From JBBCJM01 sp037190175 (lineage in GTDB: Bacteria; Pseudomonadota; Alphaproteobacteria; Rhodobacterales; Rhodobacteraceae): a DNA stretch of 13,824 bases. The notes beneath the pieces are model-generated. The model made no database searches, was not told the DNA's origin, and saw only the letters and a list, made by a program, of their open reading frames with translations. The stretch is taken from positions 1 through 13,824 of the forward strand of contig JBBCJM010000253.1 in assembly GCA_037190175.1 (NCBI GenBank), given 5' to 3'. The translations under genes and the position numbers were made by a program. Positions 1 to 8,274 of the stretch are shown here, piece after piece (the first letter of the stretch is position 1; every line of letters begins with the position of its first letter).

Positions 1-1097
1 CCCGGCACATGGTCCTTCCGCTGGCTGTGGCAGCGCCGCCAGCGCGCACCGGGGGCGGAGCGCGCCTCGCCGGCGCGCGATCCCGTCGCCGTCCCGGCGG
101 GGGCGCAGGACGCCGGCGCGGCGCGGCCCAATCTGCTGCTCCTGCTGGCCGCGGCGGCGGCGCTGGTCTCGCTGCCCTTCTGGGCCTCTCCCGGGGTGAT
201 CTTCGTCGCCTGTCTCGTGCTGGTCTCTACGGTCTTCGGAATGTCGTGGAACCTGCTCTTCGGCTTTGCCGGCACGGCGAGCTTCGGCCATGCCGCCTTC
301 TTCGCCATCGGCGCCTATCTGTCGGCATGGATGCTCAAGACCCTGCCCGGAGTTCCGTTCCCGTTGGTGCTGATCGGCGCCGCCGCGCTGTCGGCGGTGG
401 TGGCACTGCCGGTCGGCATCGTTGCGCTGCGGCGGGCGACGGGCGTGCAACTCGCCATCCTCACGCTCGCCCTGGCCGAAGTGCTGCGCGTGCTCATCAG
501 CTATTCCCGCAGCCTCGGCCGCGACGAGGGTTTGAGCGCCATTCCCCGTCCGACGTTCGCCGGGATGTCTCTGGTCAGCGACACGGCCTATTACTTCTTC
601 CTTGTGGGGGCCTCTGCCGTGGTCATCGCGGGGCTGTGGGCGGTCATTCATGGCAGTTACGGCCGCAGCCTGCGCGCCATCCGCCAGGACGCGCAGCGGG
701 CGCGGTTCCTGGGTATCAACGTCGACCGGATGCTGCTGGGCGCCTTCATCCTTTCGGCGGCCGCCGCCGCCTTCGCCGGAGCTCTCGCCGCGCCGCTGAG
801 CCAGATCGTCAGCCCCGCCGCGGCCGCAGTCGCGCGGTCGACCGAACCGATGCTGAACACGCTCTTGGGGGGCGCGCATTCCTTCTGGGGGCCGGCGCTG
901 GGCGCGGCGATCTTCGCCGGCATCGGATACGGCACCAGAACCCTGGCCGGCCTGTCCGAACTGATCTCGGGCGGAATCCTGCTGGCGGTGGTGTTGCTGG
1001 CTCCGGCGGGAGCGGTGGGTCTGTGGCACAGGGCGGTGGCCCTCATCCGGCCGCGGGGCAGGGATGCGGCGCCCGGCGATGTGGTGGAGGAGCGGAG

Positions 1098-1101
<4 letters not shown>
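1..1101 (+). CDS. livM: LIV/HAAT-family ABC transporter permease LivM (5' partial)
   Basis: Inner-membrane permease subunit of a branched-chain amino acid-type ABC importer. The frame is open from base 1 and has no ATG before 241, so the true start is probably upstream of the window. A GTG at 196 is the first usual-type start, but it would cut into the first membrane segment. About 44 Arg/Pro/Ala-rich residues precede the first hydrophobic segment (LLLLLAAAAALVSLPFW). Then come the LivM-type motif around GFAGTASFGHAAFFAIGAY (about bases 262-318), several further membrane segments, and the cytoplasmic coupling region SYGRSLRAIRQDAQRARFLGI (about 655-717), the expected contact with the ATPases. 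The stop overlaps the next start as ATGA, which implies translational coupling to livG. Substrate is not determinable: no binding protein lies in the window, and many Liv-like systems take amides, urea or aromatic acids. Confidence 0.92.
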
Positions 1102-1854
<753 letters not shown>

Positions 1855-1862
<8 letters not shown>

Positions 1863-2562
1863 GGTCGCGGGCCTGAACGCCTTCTACGGCGACAGCCACG
1901 TCCTGTTCGACCTGTCGATGCAGGTCGCCGCCGGGGCGCGGGTGGCGCTGATGGGCCGCAACGGCGCGGGAAAAAGCAGCTTCGTGAAATGCGTGATGAA
2001 CGCCGGGCCGCGTGCCGAGGGCATGATCCGCTGGAACGGTGCCGATCTGGGCCGCCGCCCCTCGCACGAGCGCACGCAGGCGGGCTTCTGCTTCGTCCCC
2101 GAGGATCGCCGCATCCTCGGCAACCTCACCACGCTGGAGAACCTGCGCATGGCCTGGGAAGGAACGCCCAGGCCGCGCCGGAGCCGCACGCCCGACGAGG
2201 TGCTGGCCCAGTTTCCCATGCTCGGCCCGATCCGCGACCGGCTGGGCGGCGTGCTGAGCGGCGGGCAGCAGCAACTCCTCGCGCTGGCCCGCGCGGCGAT
2301 CCAGAACCCGGTGCTTCTGCTTCTGGACGAACCGACCGAGGGGTTGGCCCCCAAGATCGTCGAGGAACTGGCCGCCGACGTGCGGCGCATCTGCGACGAG
2401 ACCGGCTGCGCGCTGATCCTGTGCGAGCAGTCGCTGTGGTTCTCGCGCCAGTGCACAGACGAGGTGCATGTGCTGGACAGTGGCCGGCTGGTGTTCAGCG
2501 GAAGCTGGGAGGATTTCGACGCAAGGCCCGAAATCCGCGCAAGGCATCTCGCTGTTGCTTGA
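1855..2562 (+). CDS. livF: LIV/HAAT-family ABC transporter ATP-binding protein LivF
   Basis: Second ATPase of the importer, 235 residues, the normal LivF length. Motifs in order: Walker A GRNGAGKSS (34-42), the LivF-type Q-loop stretch FVPEDRRILGNLTTLENL (80-97), signature LSGGQQQ (134-140), Walker B VLLLLDEP (153-160). As in most LivF proteins, the switch position reads Glu-Gln (CEQS, 190-193) instead of a histidine. The ATG lies inside the last codons of livG (8-nt overlap), typical of coupled translation. Two bases after its stop a short frame begins that encodes a thiolase tail. The LivG/LivF distinction rests on the CEQ switch and the PEDRRI motif. Confidence 0.95.
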
Positions 2563-2563
2563 A

Positions 2564-2713
2564 ATGGAGGCTGCCGTGGCAGGACAGACCGCGATCGTTT
2601 CGGCGGTGACAAAGCTCGTCCACGAACTGCACCGCAGCGGCAAGCGCTACGGGCGCGCCACCATGTGCATCGGCGGCGGACAGGGCATCGCCGTGGTGAT
2701 CGAGCAGGTCTAA
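2564..2713 (+). pseudogene. Thiolase (acetyl-CoA acyltransferase) C-terminal remnant, 49 codons
   Basis: The short frame starts at an ATG two bases after the livF stop and ends with a clear thiolase C-terminus: GQTAIVSAVTKLVHEL, then RYGRATMCIGGGQGIAVVIEQV. The Cys-Ile-Gly-Gly-Gly-Gln-Gly loop is the conserved C-terminal active-site loop of thiolases, and its Cys is the proton-transfer residue. A thiolase is normally about 390 residues. Here everything before the GQTxxxxxxV segment is missing, including the nucleophilic N-terminal Cys and the GHP histidine motif. Upstream sequence is the intact end of livF, so the gene has been cut by a deletion rather than a frameshift. It might still be translated by coupling to livF, but cannot be an active thiolase. 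An intact copy may once have stood in this operon, which would suggest the transporter fed a CoA-dependent catabolic route (inference). Confidence 0.8.
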
Positions 2714-2731
2714 GCCCGCCGGAGGGACGAG

Positions 2732-3676
2732 ATGGCCGAACCGGACACCCAGAAAAGGCTCACGCCGGCCATCTGGGCCGTGATCGTCCTTCTGGCGGTG
2801 TTCTGGGGCGGCAGCTTTCCGGCGAACCGCGTGGCCTTGCAGGAACTTCCGGTTCTGACGGTGGTGGCGCTGCGCACATCGGGCGCAACGATCCTGCTCT
2901 GGGCATGGGTGTGGTGGCGCGGCCTGCCCGTCGCCCGCCGTCCGCGACAGATCCTCGACCTGTTCCTGCTGGGCTGTGCCAGCAACGCCCTTCCCTTCAT
3001 CCTCGTCGTCTGGGGCCAGAGCCATGTCCCTTCGGGCCTCGCCGGGATCATCAACTCGTCGGTGGCGATCATCACCGTCCTTCTCGGCGCCCTCTTCTTC
3101 CGCGACGAGAGGCTGACTGCGAACAAGCTGGCCGGTGTGCTGGTCGGCTTTGCGGGAGTGGCGGTCACGCTCGGGCCGGCATATCTCCGGGGGGTGGACC
3201 TCGCCTCGCTCGGGCAGCTCTCGATCTTCGCCGGAGGGTTCAGCTATGCGCTGGCCACCGTCTATGCGCGCGTCGCGATGCGCGGCATCCGCCCCGAGGT
3301 CGCCGCCGCCGCCATGTTCACCTTCGCCACCGCGGTTCTGGTTCCGCTGGCGCTCTGGCGCGACGGGTTGCCGGGTTTCGCCTTCCGGGCCGAAACTTGG
3401 GCGGCACTCGGGTTCCTTGCCTGTCTGAGCTCGGCCGCGGCCTATATCCTGCTCTACGCCTTCCTCGACCGGGCGGGCGCAGGGAACATGAACCTGTCGA
3501 CCCTGCTGAACGGTCCGGTCGCCGTGGTGCTGGGCGCGATCCTTTTCCACGAGCTTCTGCCGCTGCGGGCTTACCTGGGTTTCGTCATGATTGCGGCGGG
3601 ACTGCTGCTCATCGACGGCCGCATCGTCGGTTCCGTGTTGTCCCGGCGCACAAATGCGGGAAGCCGTGCGCAATGA
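2732..3676 (+). CDS. DMT superfamily EamA-type transporter
   Basis: Integral inner-membrane protein of 314 residues with about ten hydrophobic segments arranged as two EamA repeats of five, the standard architecture and length for the drug/metabolite transporter superfamily. The first repeat begins near residue 13 with IWAVIVLLAVFWGGSFPANR, containing the family-typical WGGSF. The first repeat ends near GLAGIINSSVAIITVLLGALFF-RDERLT. The second repeat contains FAGGFSYALATVYAR and ends in a basic cytoplasmic tail. The start ATG follows GGAGGGA with a short spacer. It lies 18 nt after the thiolase remnant and probably belongs to the same transcript. Members export amino acids, metabolites or drugs; the substrate cannot be read from the sequence. 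Confidence 0.9.
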   Translation: MAEPDTQKRLTPAIWAVIVLLAVFWGGSFPANRVALQELPVLTVVALRTSGATILLWAWVWWRGLPVARRPRQILDLFLLGCASNALPFILVVWGQSHVPSGLAGIINSSVAIITVLLGALFFRDERLTANKLAGVLVGFAGVAVTLGPAYLRGVDLASLGQLSIFAGGFSYALATVYARVAMRGIRPEVAAAAMFTFATAVLVPLALWRDGLPGFAFRAETWAALGFLACLSSAAAYILLYAFLDRAGAGNMNLSTLLNGPVAVVLGAILFHELLPLRAYLGFVMIAAGLLLIDGRIVGSVLSRRTNAGSRAQ

Positions 3677-3726
3677 ACTCCGCCTTGTCGGAGGCCGTGG
3701 GCTGCAACCAGTAAGCGCCCCGTTTC

Positions 3727-3755
3727 CTGTTCCCCGCGCCCGCGGGGATGAGCAG
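3727..3755 (+). CRISPR. Solitary type I-E CRISPR-like repeat (possible array relic)
   Basis: A 29-nt stretch runs CTGTTCCCCGCGCCCG followed by CGGGGATGAGCAG. It has the layout of a type I-E repeat: a GTTCCCCGC arm, a short loop, a GCGGGGAT arm and a GA-containing handle. Translated on the minus strand it gives IPAGAGN and SPRARGT, peptides familiar from mis-annotated I-E arrays. Exactly 61 nt downstream, the normal 29+32 period, CTGTTC reappears (3788) at the head of a poorly matching 29-mer (about 16 of 29 positions). No further clean copies and no cas genes are visible. A simple transcription-related hairpin is the main alternative. Confidence 0.35.
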
Positions 3756-3859
3756 GCGCGCCCCGCAGCGGTCGGGCGCCGTGCGGCCTGTTCGGCGCGG
3801 GCTTCTCGATGCGGTACTGCACCGGGCGCGTTCCCCCGGAAGCCGCGCCCTGCGCCTGA

Positions 3860-3898
3860 CCCGCGCCGGGCGGCGCGGCTTCGCCGCCACGGCGCGGG
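3860..3898 (-). terminator. Strong GC hairpin downstream of hsp20 (putative terminator)
   Basis: CCCGCGCCG (3860-3868) pairs perfectly with CGGCGCGGG (3890-3898). Inside it GGCGGCG (3869-3875) pairs with CGCCGCC (3882-3888). The result is a 16-bp stem with one bulged A (3889) and a 6-nt loop. It begins 25 nt past the hsp20 stop on the minus strand, in a convergent gap with the EamA gene. Neither strand has a T-run after it, so it is not a textbook intrinsic terminator; it may stabilise 3' ends or stop transcription from both sides. Confidence 0.5.
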
Positions 3899-3923
3899 TT
3901 CGCCTCGCGATGTTCCCTTCACC

Positions 3924-4481
3924 TCATGTCGCGGAGCCGCGCCGCTTTTCTTCCCCGGAGCCTCCTTCCGTCGAGGAGCCCGGCGCGGCCTCATGACGGC
4001 GGGCGCGCTGCACCTGGATCTTCCGGTTCCTGTCCTGCTCCGGCCCCTTGGGCAGGGTCACGGTGAGCACGCCATTGTCGAAGTCCGCCCGGACCTTGTC
4101 CGGATCGACCGGATAGGGCAGCCGCAGCGCGCGCTGGAACGTGCCGTAGGCGCGCTCCGTGAAATGGTAGTTCTCCTTCTCGTCCTTGCGCTCGAACTTC
4201 TTCTCGCCCCGGATGGTGAGCATGTCGTCGCTCAGCGACAGGTCGATGTCGTCCTCGCTCACCCCGGGCAGTTCGGCGCAGATGCGCACCTCCTGGTCCG
4301 TCTCGCAGACGTCGATGTCCGGCATCATCATGCCGCCGCCCTGCGCCGGGCCGCCGGTCCGGCCGCGGAAGACGTCGTCGAGCAGACGGTCCATCTCGCG
4401 GTGCAGCGAAAGGAAGGGGTCGCCGAACCCGCGCTCGGCCAGGCCGGCGGGGCGGAATGGGGTCAGGCTCTGTCGTGCCAT
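3924..4481 (-). CDS. Small heat shock protein, Hsp20/alpha-crystallin family
   Basis: ATP-independent holdase chaperone of the cytosol, 185 residues. The N-terminal arm contains the RFxDPFxxLxREMDRLxDDxF-like stretch (GFGDPFLSLHREMDRLLDDV, about 18-37) seen in many alphaproteobacterial Hsp20s. A short Gly/Met linker follows (48-53). The alpha-crystallin domain runs from about 54 to 146 and ends with the hallmark NGVLTVTLPK (136-145). The C-terminal tail has an I-x-V oligomerisation motif (IQV, 155-157) and then about 25 charged, Ser/Gly-rich residues, longer than usual. The start is fixed by AAGGAGGAAACCC before the ATG, an almost ideal ribosome binding site. It stands alone, divergent from lysR. 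No convincing heat-shock sigma factor promoter could be picked out by eye. Confidence 0.95.
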   Translation of the reverse strand: MARQSLTPFRPAGLAERGFGDPFLSLHREMDRLLDDVFRGRTGGPAQGGGMMMPDIDVCETDQEVRICAELPGVSEDDIDLSLSDDMLTIRGEKKFERKDEKENYHFTERAYGTFQRALRLPYPVDPDKVRADFDNGVLTVTLPKGPEQDRNRKIQVQRARRHEAAPGSSTEGGSGEEKRRGSAT

Positions 4482-4695
4482 GGGTTTCCTCCTTGGTGCC
4501 GATCGCGCGCCGGAGGCCGTGCGCCTGCTCCGACGCGCCGCTGGGGCGCGGGGCGGCGGTGTTCCGCGAAAGAAGACCGCACGCCGCTCCCGCGTCCCGG
4601 ACCACGAACCCCGAATGCGCGCGGATGTTCCACCATGGATGCCGGCCGCCGGGTGGTGCTAGCCTTCGGCGGAGGCTTTCGGAGCGGGGCGGGCG

Positions 4696-5607
4696 TTGGA
4701 CAGGCTGGACTGCGACAGGATGTTCGTGGCGGTGATGGAGACCGGCAGCTTCACCGCCGCGGCCGAGCGACTGGGCACCAGCTCGGGCCAGGCGTCCAAG
4801 CTGGTCTCGCGGCTGGAGGCGGCGCTGGGGGTGCGCCTGCTCAGCCGCACCACCCGCGCGCTCTCGCCCACCGAGGCGGGCCGGGCCTATTTCGACCGCC
4901 TGCGCCCGCTGCTGGAGGAGTTCGACGCGCTCGACGCCGCGGTGCGCGCGGCCTCGCTCGCCCCGCGCGGGCGGCTGCGGGTCACCGCGCCGCTGGGCTT
5001 CGGGGCGCTGGAGCTGGTGCCGGCGCTGAACGCCTTCGCCGCCCGGTTCCCGGGGATCGAACTGGACGTGGGCTTCACCGACCGGGTGGTGAACCTGGTG
5101 GACGAGGGCTTCGACCTGGCGATCCGGGTCGGCCGGCCGGACGATTCCAGCATGGTGGCCCGCCGGCTCTGCGACGTGCGGCTGCTGACCGTGGCCGCGC
5201 CCGCCTGGCTGGAACGGGAGGGAGAGCCCGCGACGCCGGCCGATCTGGCGCGGTTCGACTGCATCATCGACACCAATTTCAAGGAGCCGAACCGCTGGCC
5301 CTTCCGCGACCCGGCGGGCGCGCCGCTGACGGCAACGGTCGCGGGCCGCATCCGCTATTCCAACGCCGAGGCCTGCCTGCGGGCGGCCGAGGCGGGGCTG
5401 GGGCTGGCCTGCGTGCCCAGCTTCATCGCCGGCGAGGCGCTGCGCGGCGGGCGGGTGCGCCGGGTGCTGCAGGGCTTCGAGACCGCGCCCTTCGCGGTCC
5501 ATGCGATCTATCCCCACAGCCGGCATCTGGCCGCCAAGGTCCGCGTGCTGGTCGATTTCCTGGCCGAGTGGTATCGCGGCACCCCGCCGTGGGAAGAGGG
5601 GTGGTGA
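4696..5607 (+). CDS. LysR-family transcriptional regulator
   Basis: DNA-binding regulator of 303 residues, the standard LysR length. The N-terminal winged helix-turn-helix covers about 5-65 with GSFTAAAERLGTSSGQASKLVSRLE and RTTRALSPTEAG. The effector domain covers about 90-295 and starts at GRLRVTAPLGFG. The TTG start is chosen because MDRLDCDRMFVAV is the usual opening of this subfamily, a stop (TAG, 4660-4662) closes the frame upstream, and GGAG lies about 11 nt before it. The ATG at 4720 would remove eight conserved residues. It is divergent from hsp20 and stands 126 nt upstream of doxX in the same direction. Related LysR genes often control neighbouring oxidoreductase or DoxX genes, so doxX and the VOC enzyme are the likely targets (inference). 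The co-inducer is unknown. Confidence 0.93.
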   Translation: MDRLDCDRMFVAVMETGSFTAAAERLGTSSGQASKLVSRLEAALGVRLLSRTTRALSPTEAGRAYFDRLRPLLEEFDALDAAVRAASLAPRGRLRVTAPLGFGALELVPALNAFAARFPGIELDVGFTDRVVNLVDEGFDLAIRVGRPDDSSMVARRLCDVRLLTVAAPAWLEREGEPATPADLARFDCIIDTNFKEPNRWPFRDPAGAPLTATVAGRIRYSNAEACLRAAEAGLGLACVPSFIAGEALRGGRVRRVLQGFETAPFAVHAIYPHSRHLAAKVRVLVDFLAEWYRGTPPWEEGW

Positions 5608-5614
5608 TTTCTTC

Positions 5615-5630
5615 CATTCCGGATGGAATG
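5615..5630. promoter_or_regulatory. Dyad between lysR and doxX, candidate regulator site
   Basis: CATTCC-GGAT-GGAATG is a perfect 6-bp inverted repeat with a 4-nt centre. It starts 8 nt after the lysR stop and ends about 100 nt before the doxX start. The position suits either an operator for doxX (possibly bound by the adjacent LysR protein) or a short hairpin at the end of lysR. No T-run follows, which favours a protein-binding site, but this is inference. Confidence 0.35.
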
Positions 5631-5733
5631 ATCTTCCCGCCGCCCGGATTATCAGCGGCATCGCCGGCGGTCATCTTGCCCCGGTCCACCCTGCCTCTCC
5701 GGCGGGGTCTGCCATTTCGACAGGAGACCGCCC

Positions 5734-6153
5734 ATGACCACCCGCCCTCTGATCGCCGGCGTCGCGAATGCCGAACTCGCCGCCTTCATCCTGCGCGTCA
5801 CGATGGGGGGGCTGTTTCTCGCCCATGCCTGGCTGAAGGTGGCGGTCTTCACCCCCGCCGGCACCGCGGGCTTCTTCGAAAGCATCGGCTTTCCCGGCTT
5901 CCTCGCCTATCTGGTCATCGCGGCCGAGTTCCTGGGCGGTCTGGCGCTGATCGCCGGGGTCTGGACGCGCTGGGTCTCGCTGGCGCTGGTGCCGATCCTG
6001 CTGGGCACGATCTGGGCCCCGCATGGCGCGGCCGGCTTCTTCTTCTCGAACGAGGGCGGCGGGTGGGAGTATCCTGCGTTCTGGGCCGTCGCGCTGGTGG
6101 TGCAGGCGCTGCTGGGCGACGGCGCCTTCGCGCTGAAGCGCGCCCGCGGCTGA
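5734..6153 (+). CDS. DoxX family membrane protein
   Basis: Small integral inner-membrane protein of 139 residues, typical for the family, with four hydrophobic segments at about 13-33, 55-75, 80-96 and 114-128. Characteristic features are RVTMGGLFLAHAWLKV in the first segment, the FESIGFPGFLAYLVIAAEFLGG stretch leading into the second, and the W-P-rich region before the last. DoxX-like proteins are linked to quinone-dependent or thiol redox reactions, but most members, including this one, have no proven activity. The start ATG follows CAGGAGACCGCCC, a good ribosome binding site. It is 11 nt upstream of the VOC dioxygenase gene, almost certainly one operon. Confidence 0.9.
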   Translation: MTTRPLIAGVANAELAAFILRVTMGGLFLAHAWLKVAVFTPAGTAGFFESIGFPGFLAYLVIAAEFLGGLALIAGVWTRWVSLALVPILLGTIWAPHGAAGFFFSNEGGGWEYPAFWAVALVVQALLGDGAFALKRARG

Positions 6154-6164
6154 GGGAGGCCCCC

Positions 6165-6998
6165 ATGACCGACCGTTTCGACCTTTCCCGGGCGCCGATG
6201 CGGATCGGTCGCGTCGACCTGAAGATTCGCGACCTGGGCCTGGTCGCCGGCTTCTACCGGCGGGTGCTGGGCCTTCACCTGCTGGCCGAGGACGGGGATG
6301 CGGTCACCCTGGGCACGGCCGCCACGCCGCTCCTGCGCCTGACCGGCGACCCGGCGCTGCCACCGCGCGACCCGCGCGAGGCGGGGCTGTTCCACACCGC
6401 CTTCCTGCTGCCCGACCGCGCCGACCTCGGCCGCTGGCTGGGCTTCGCCATCCGCCACCGCATCGCGGTCACGGGCGCCTCGGACCATCTGGTCAGCGAG
6501 GCGATCTATCTCGACGACCCCGAGGGCAACGGGATCGAGATCTACGCCGACCGCCCGCCGTCGCGCTGGCGGGGAGCGGACGGCGCGATCCGCATGGCGA
6601 CCGAACCGCTGGACGGGCGGGGCCTGCTGGCCGCGACCGCTGGCGAATGGGACGGCTTCCCCGAGGGCGGCCGCATCGGCCATGTCCACCTGCAAGTGGG
6701 CGATACCGTTGTGGCGGAACGGTTCTACGGCGGGGTGCTGGGGCTCGAACTGACCGGCCGCTATCCCGGCGCCAGCTTCTTCGGCAGCGGCGGCTATCAC
6801 CACCAGCTGGCCGGCAACACCTGGAACAGCCGCGGGGCAGGGGTGCGGGGCGAGGGGGCGGGCCTCGGCGCGGTCGAGATCGTGCCGCGCGACGAGCCCA
6901 CGCGCGCGGCGATCCTGGCCCGGGCCGCGGCGGAGGGCATCGCGGCCACCGACGGCACGCTCGCCGACCCCTGGGGCACCCGGATCGTTCTGGGATAG
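6165..6998 (+). CDS. Two-module VOC-family protein, catechol 2,3-dioxygenase (CatE)-like
   Basis: Cytosolic protein of 277 residues built from two vicinal-oxygen-chelate modules (about 12-130 and 170-277), the size and layout of CatE-type extradiol dioxygenases. The first module opens with RIGRVDLKIRDLGLVAGFY, where the usual first metal-ligand His is absent. It retains LFHTAF (His77) and GNGIEIY (Glu125). The second opens with GHVHLQVGD (His173/His175), then YHHQLAGNTW (His212/213), and closes with DPWGTRI. These histidines in the second module are the likely metal ligands (inference from the CatE family). GAGGGAGG precedes the ATG and the gene follows doxX by 11 nt. The substrate may be a catechol or quinol derived from aromatic compounds; a glyoxalase or fosfomycin-resistance role is less likely because of the two-module length. 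Confidence 0.85.
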   Translation: MTDRFDLSRAPMRIGRVDLKIRDLGLVAGFYRRVLGLHLLAEDGDAVTLGTAATPLLRLTGDPALPPRDPREAGLFHTAFLLPDRADLGRWLGFAIRHRIAVTGASDHLVSEAIYLDDPEGNGIEIYADRPPSRWRGADGAIRMATEPLDGRGLLAATAGEWDGFPEGGRIGHVHLQVGDTVVAERFYGGVLGLELTGRYPGASFFGSGGYHHQLAGNTWNSRGAGVRGEGAGLGAVEIVPRDEPTRAAILARAAAEGIAATDGTLADPWGTRIVLG

Positions 6999-7007
6999 GT
7001 CCGGGCG

Positions 7008-8165
7008 CTATTCCCCCGCCGGCGGATCGAAGGACCAGCCCCCCGCCCCCAGCGCCGGGGCGGCGCGGCCGGTCGACAGCGGGCTGCGGGAAAAGGCGAT
7101 CGGCGTGCGCAGCCCGGCGATCCCCTCGGGCGCGATCATCAGGCCGCGCGCGGCGACCTGCGGCTCGGCCAGGGCCTCGGCCACCGAGTTGATCGGCCCC
7201 ACCGGCACCCCGGCCCCGTCCAGCGCCGCGATCAACTCGGCCCGGGTCCGCCGTGCCGTCGCCGCGGAGAGCAGCGCGGCCAGCGCGGCGCGGTTCCGCA
7301 CCCGGGCGGCGTTGGTGGCATAGTCCGGGTCCTCGCCCACGCCCTCCAGCCCCAGTGCCGCACAGAGCCCGCGGAACTGCCGGTCGTTGCCGCAGGCCAC
7401 GATCAGATGCCCATCCGCGGCGGGAAACACCTGATAGGGCACGATATTCGGGTGCGCGTTGCCCATCCGCCGCGGCACCGTGCCGCCCAGCAGGTGGTTG
7501 GTCGCCTGGTTGGCCAGCACCGCCACCCCGCTGTCCAGCAGCGACAGGTCCACATGCTGCCCCCGGCCCGAGCGCGCCCGCTCGGCCAGCGCGGCCTGGA
7601 TGCCGATCACCCCGTAAAGCCCGGTGAAGATGTCGATCCAGGCCACGCCGACCTTCTGCGGCTCGCCCCCCGGCTCGCCGGTCAGGTCCATGATCCCCGA
7701 CATGCCCTGGATCAGGAAGTCATAGCCCGGCTGCCGCGCCCGCGGCCCGTCCTGGCCGAAGCCGGTGACCGAGGCATAGATCAGCCGCGGGTTGTCCCGC
7801 GCGAGGCTGGGATAGTCGAGCCCGAACCGCTCGAGCCCGCCGACCTTGAAGTTCTCGATCACCACGTCGGCCTCGGCGATCAGCCCCTTCAGCCGCCCGA
7901 GGTCCGCGGGGTCGGCAAAGTCGCAGGTGACCGAGGTCTTGCCGCGGTTGGCGGCGTGGAAATAGGCGGCCACCGTCTCGGTCGTGCCGTCGGGGCGGGG
8001 GCGCTCGATGAAGGGCGGGCCCCAGCGGCGGGTGTCGTCGCCCTCCGGCGCCTCGACCTTGATCACCCGCGCGCCCAGGTCGGCCAGCGTCTGCCCGATC
8101 CAGGGCCCGGCCAGGATGCGGGCCAGTTCCACGACCCGCAGCCCGTCCAGAGGTGGCGTCGTCAT
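7008..8165 (-). CDS. CaiB/BaiF family CoA-transferase (type III)
   Basis: Family III CoA-transferase of 385 residues, moving CoA between carboxylic acids in the cytosol, usually as an interlocked dimer. The N-terminus MTTPPLDGLRVVELARILAGP followed by LADLGARVIKVE is diagnostic. Further family motifs are ANRGKTSVTCDF, DVVIENFKVGGLERFGLDY, SVTGFGQDGPRA and GYDFLIQGMSGIMDLTG. Asp178 in GVAWIDIFTGLYG sits at the catalytic aspartate position of Frc/CaiB. GPINSVAEALAEPQVAARG near the C-terminus is also typical. The start ATG is preceded by GGGAGA at good spacing; the open frame continues far upstream but without family similarity. It is divergent from hutC and convergent with the dioxygenase gene, with only 9 nt between stops. 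The acids it handles cannot be inferred. Confidence 0.94.
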   Translation of the reverse strand: MTTPPLDGLRVVELARILAGPWIGQTLADLGARVIKVEAPEGDDTRRWGPPFIERPRPDGTTETVAAYFHAANRGKTSVTCDFADPADLGRLKGLIAEADVVIENFKVGGLERFGLDYPSLARDNPRLIYASVTGFGQDGPRARQPGYDFLIQGMSGIMDLTGEPGGEPQKVGVAWIDIFTGLYGVIGIQAALAERARSGRGQHVDLSLLDSGVAVLANQATNHLLGGTVPRRMGNAHPNIVPYQVFPAADGHLIVACGNDRQFRGLCAALGLEGVGEDPDYATNAARVRNRAALAALLSAATARRTRAELIAALDGAGVPVGPINSVAEALAEPQVAARGLMIAPEGIAGLRTPIAFSRSPLSTGRAAPALGAGGWSFDPPAGE

Positions 8166-8244
8166 CGCATCTCTCCCGCTCCTGCCGCCCGGCTGCGGTA
8201 TCACCTCGCGCGGGGCGGCGGAAGGGTCGCGGGCGGGGGCGCAT

Positions 8245-8274
8245 TTGTCTGGACTTTTGCCCAGATATGTCTGG
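8245..8274. promoter_or_regulatory. Triple TCTGG half-sites between caiB-like gene and hutC
   Basis: Three alternating half-sites occur: TGTCTGG (8246-8252), CCAGATA (8261-8267) and TGTCTGG (8268-8274). The last two form a 5-bp inverted repeat, CCAGA-TATG-TCTGG. The cluster lies just before the preferred hutC start and in the control region shared with the divergent CoA-transferase gene. It is a plausible operator for autoregulation by HutC or another GntR protein. The stretch TATGTCTGGTTATG (8266-8279) matches the centre of the hutI promoter dyad at 10 of 14 positions. Confidence 0.4.

Noticed and set aside
3849..3877. Third CRISPR repeat one further period downstream
   Set aside because: Only the first few bases resemble the repeat and the phase is off by one; the stretch is explained by the GC hairpin.
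2495..3994. 499-codon minus-strand frame antisense to the EamA gene
   Set aside because: No recognisable domain, charged low-complexity translation, and it spans the thiolase remnant and the CRISPR-like repeat.
4482..4695. Heat-shock or sigma70 promoter between hsp20 and lysR
   Set aside because: No hexamer pair with acceptable match and spacing could be seen on either strand.
3591..6164. Very long + frame running upstream of the dioxygenase across hsp20, lysR and doxX
   Set aside because: It is a GC-driven open frame with Arg/Gly/Pro-rich, unrecognisable translation until the VOC domain at 6165, and three well-supported genes occupy the region in other frames.
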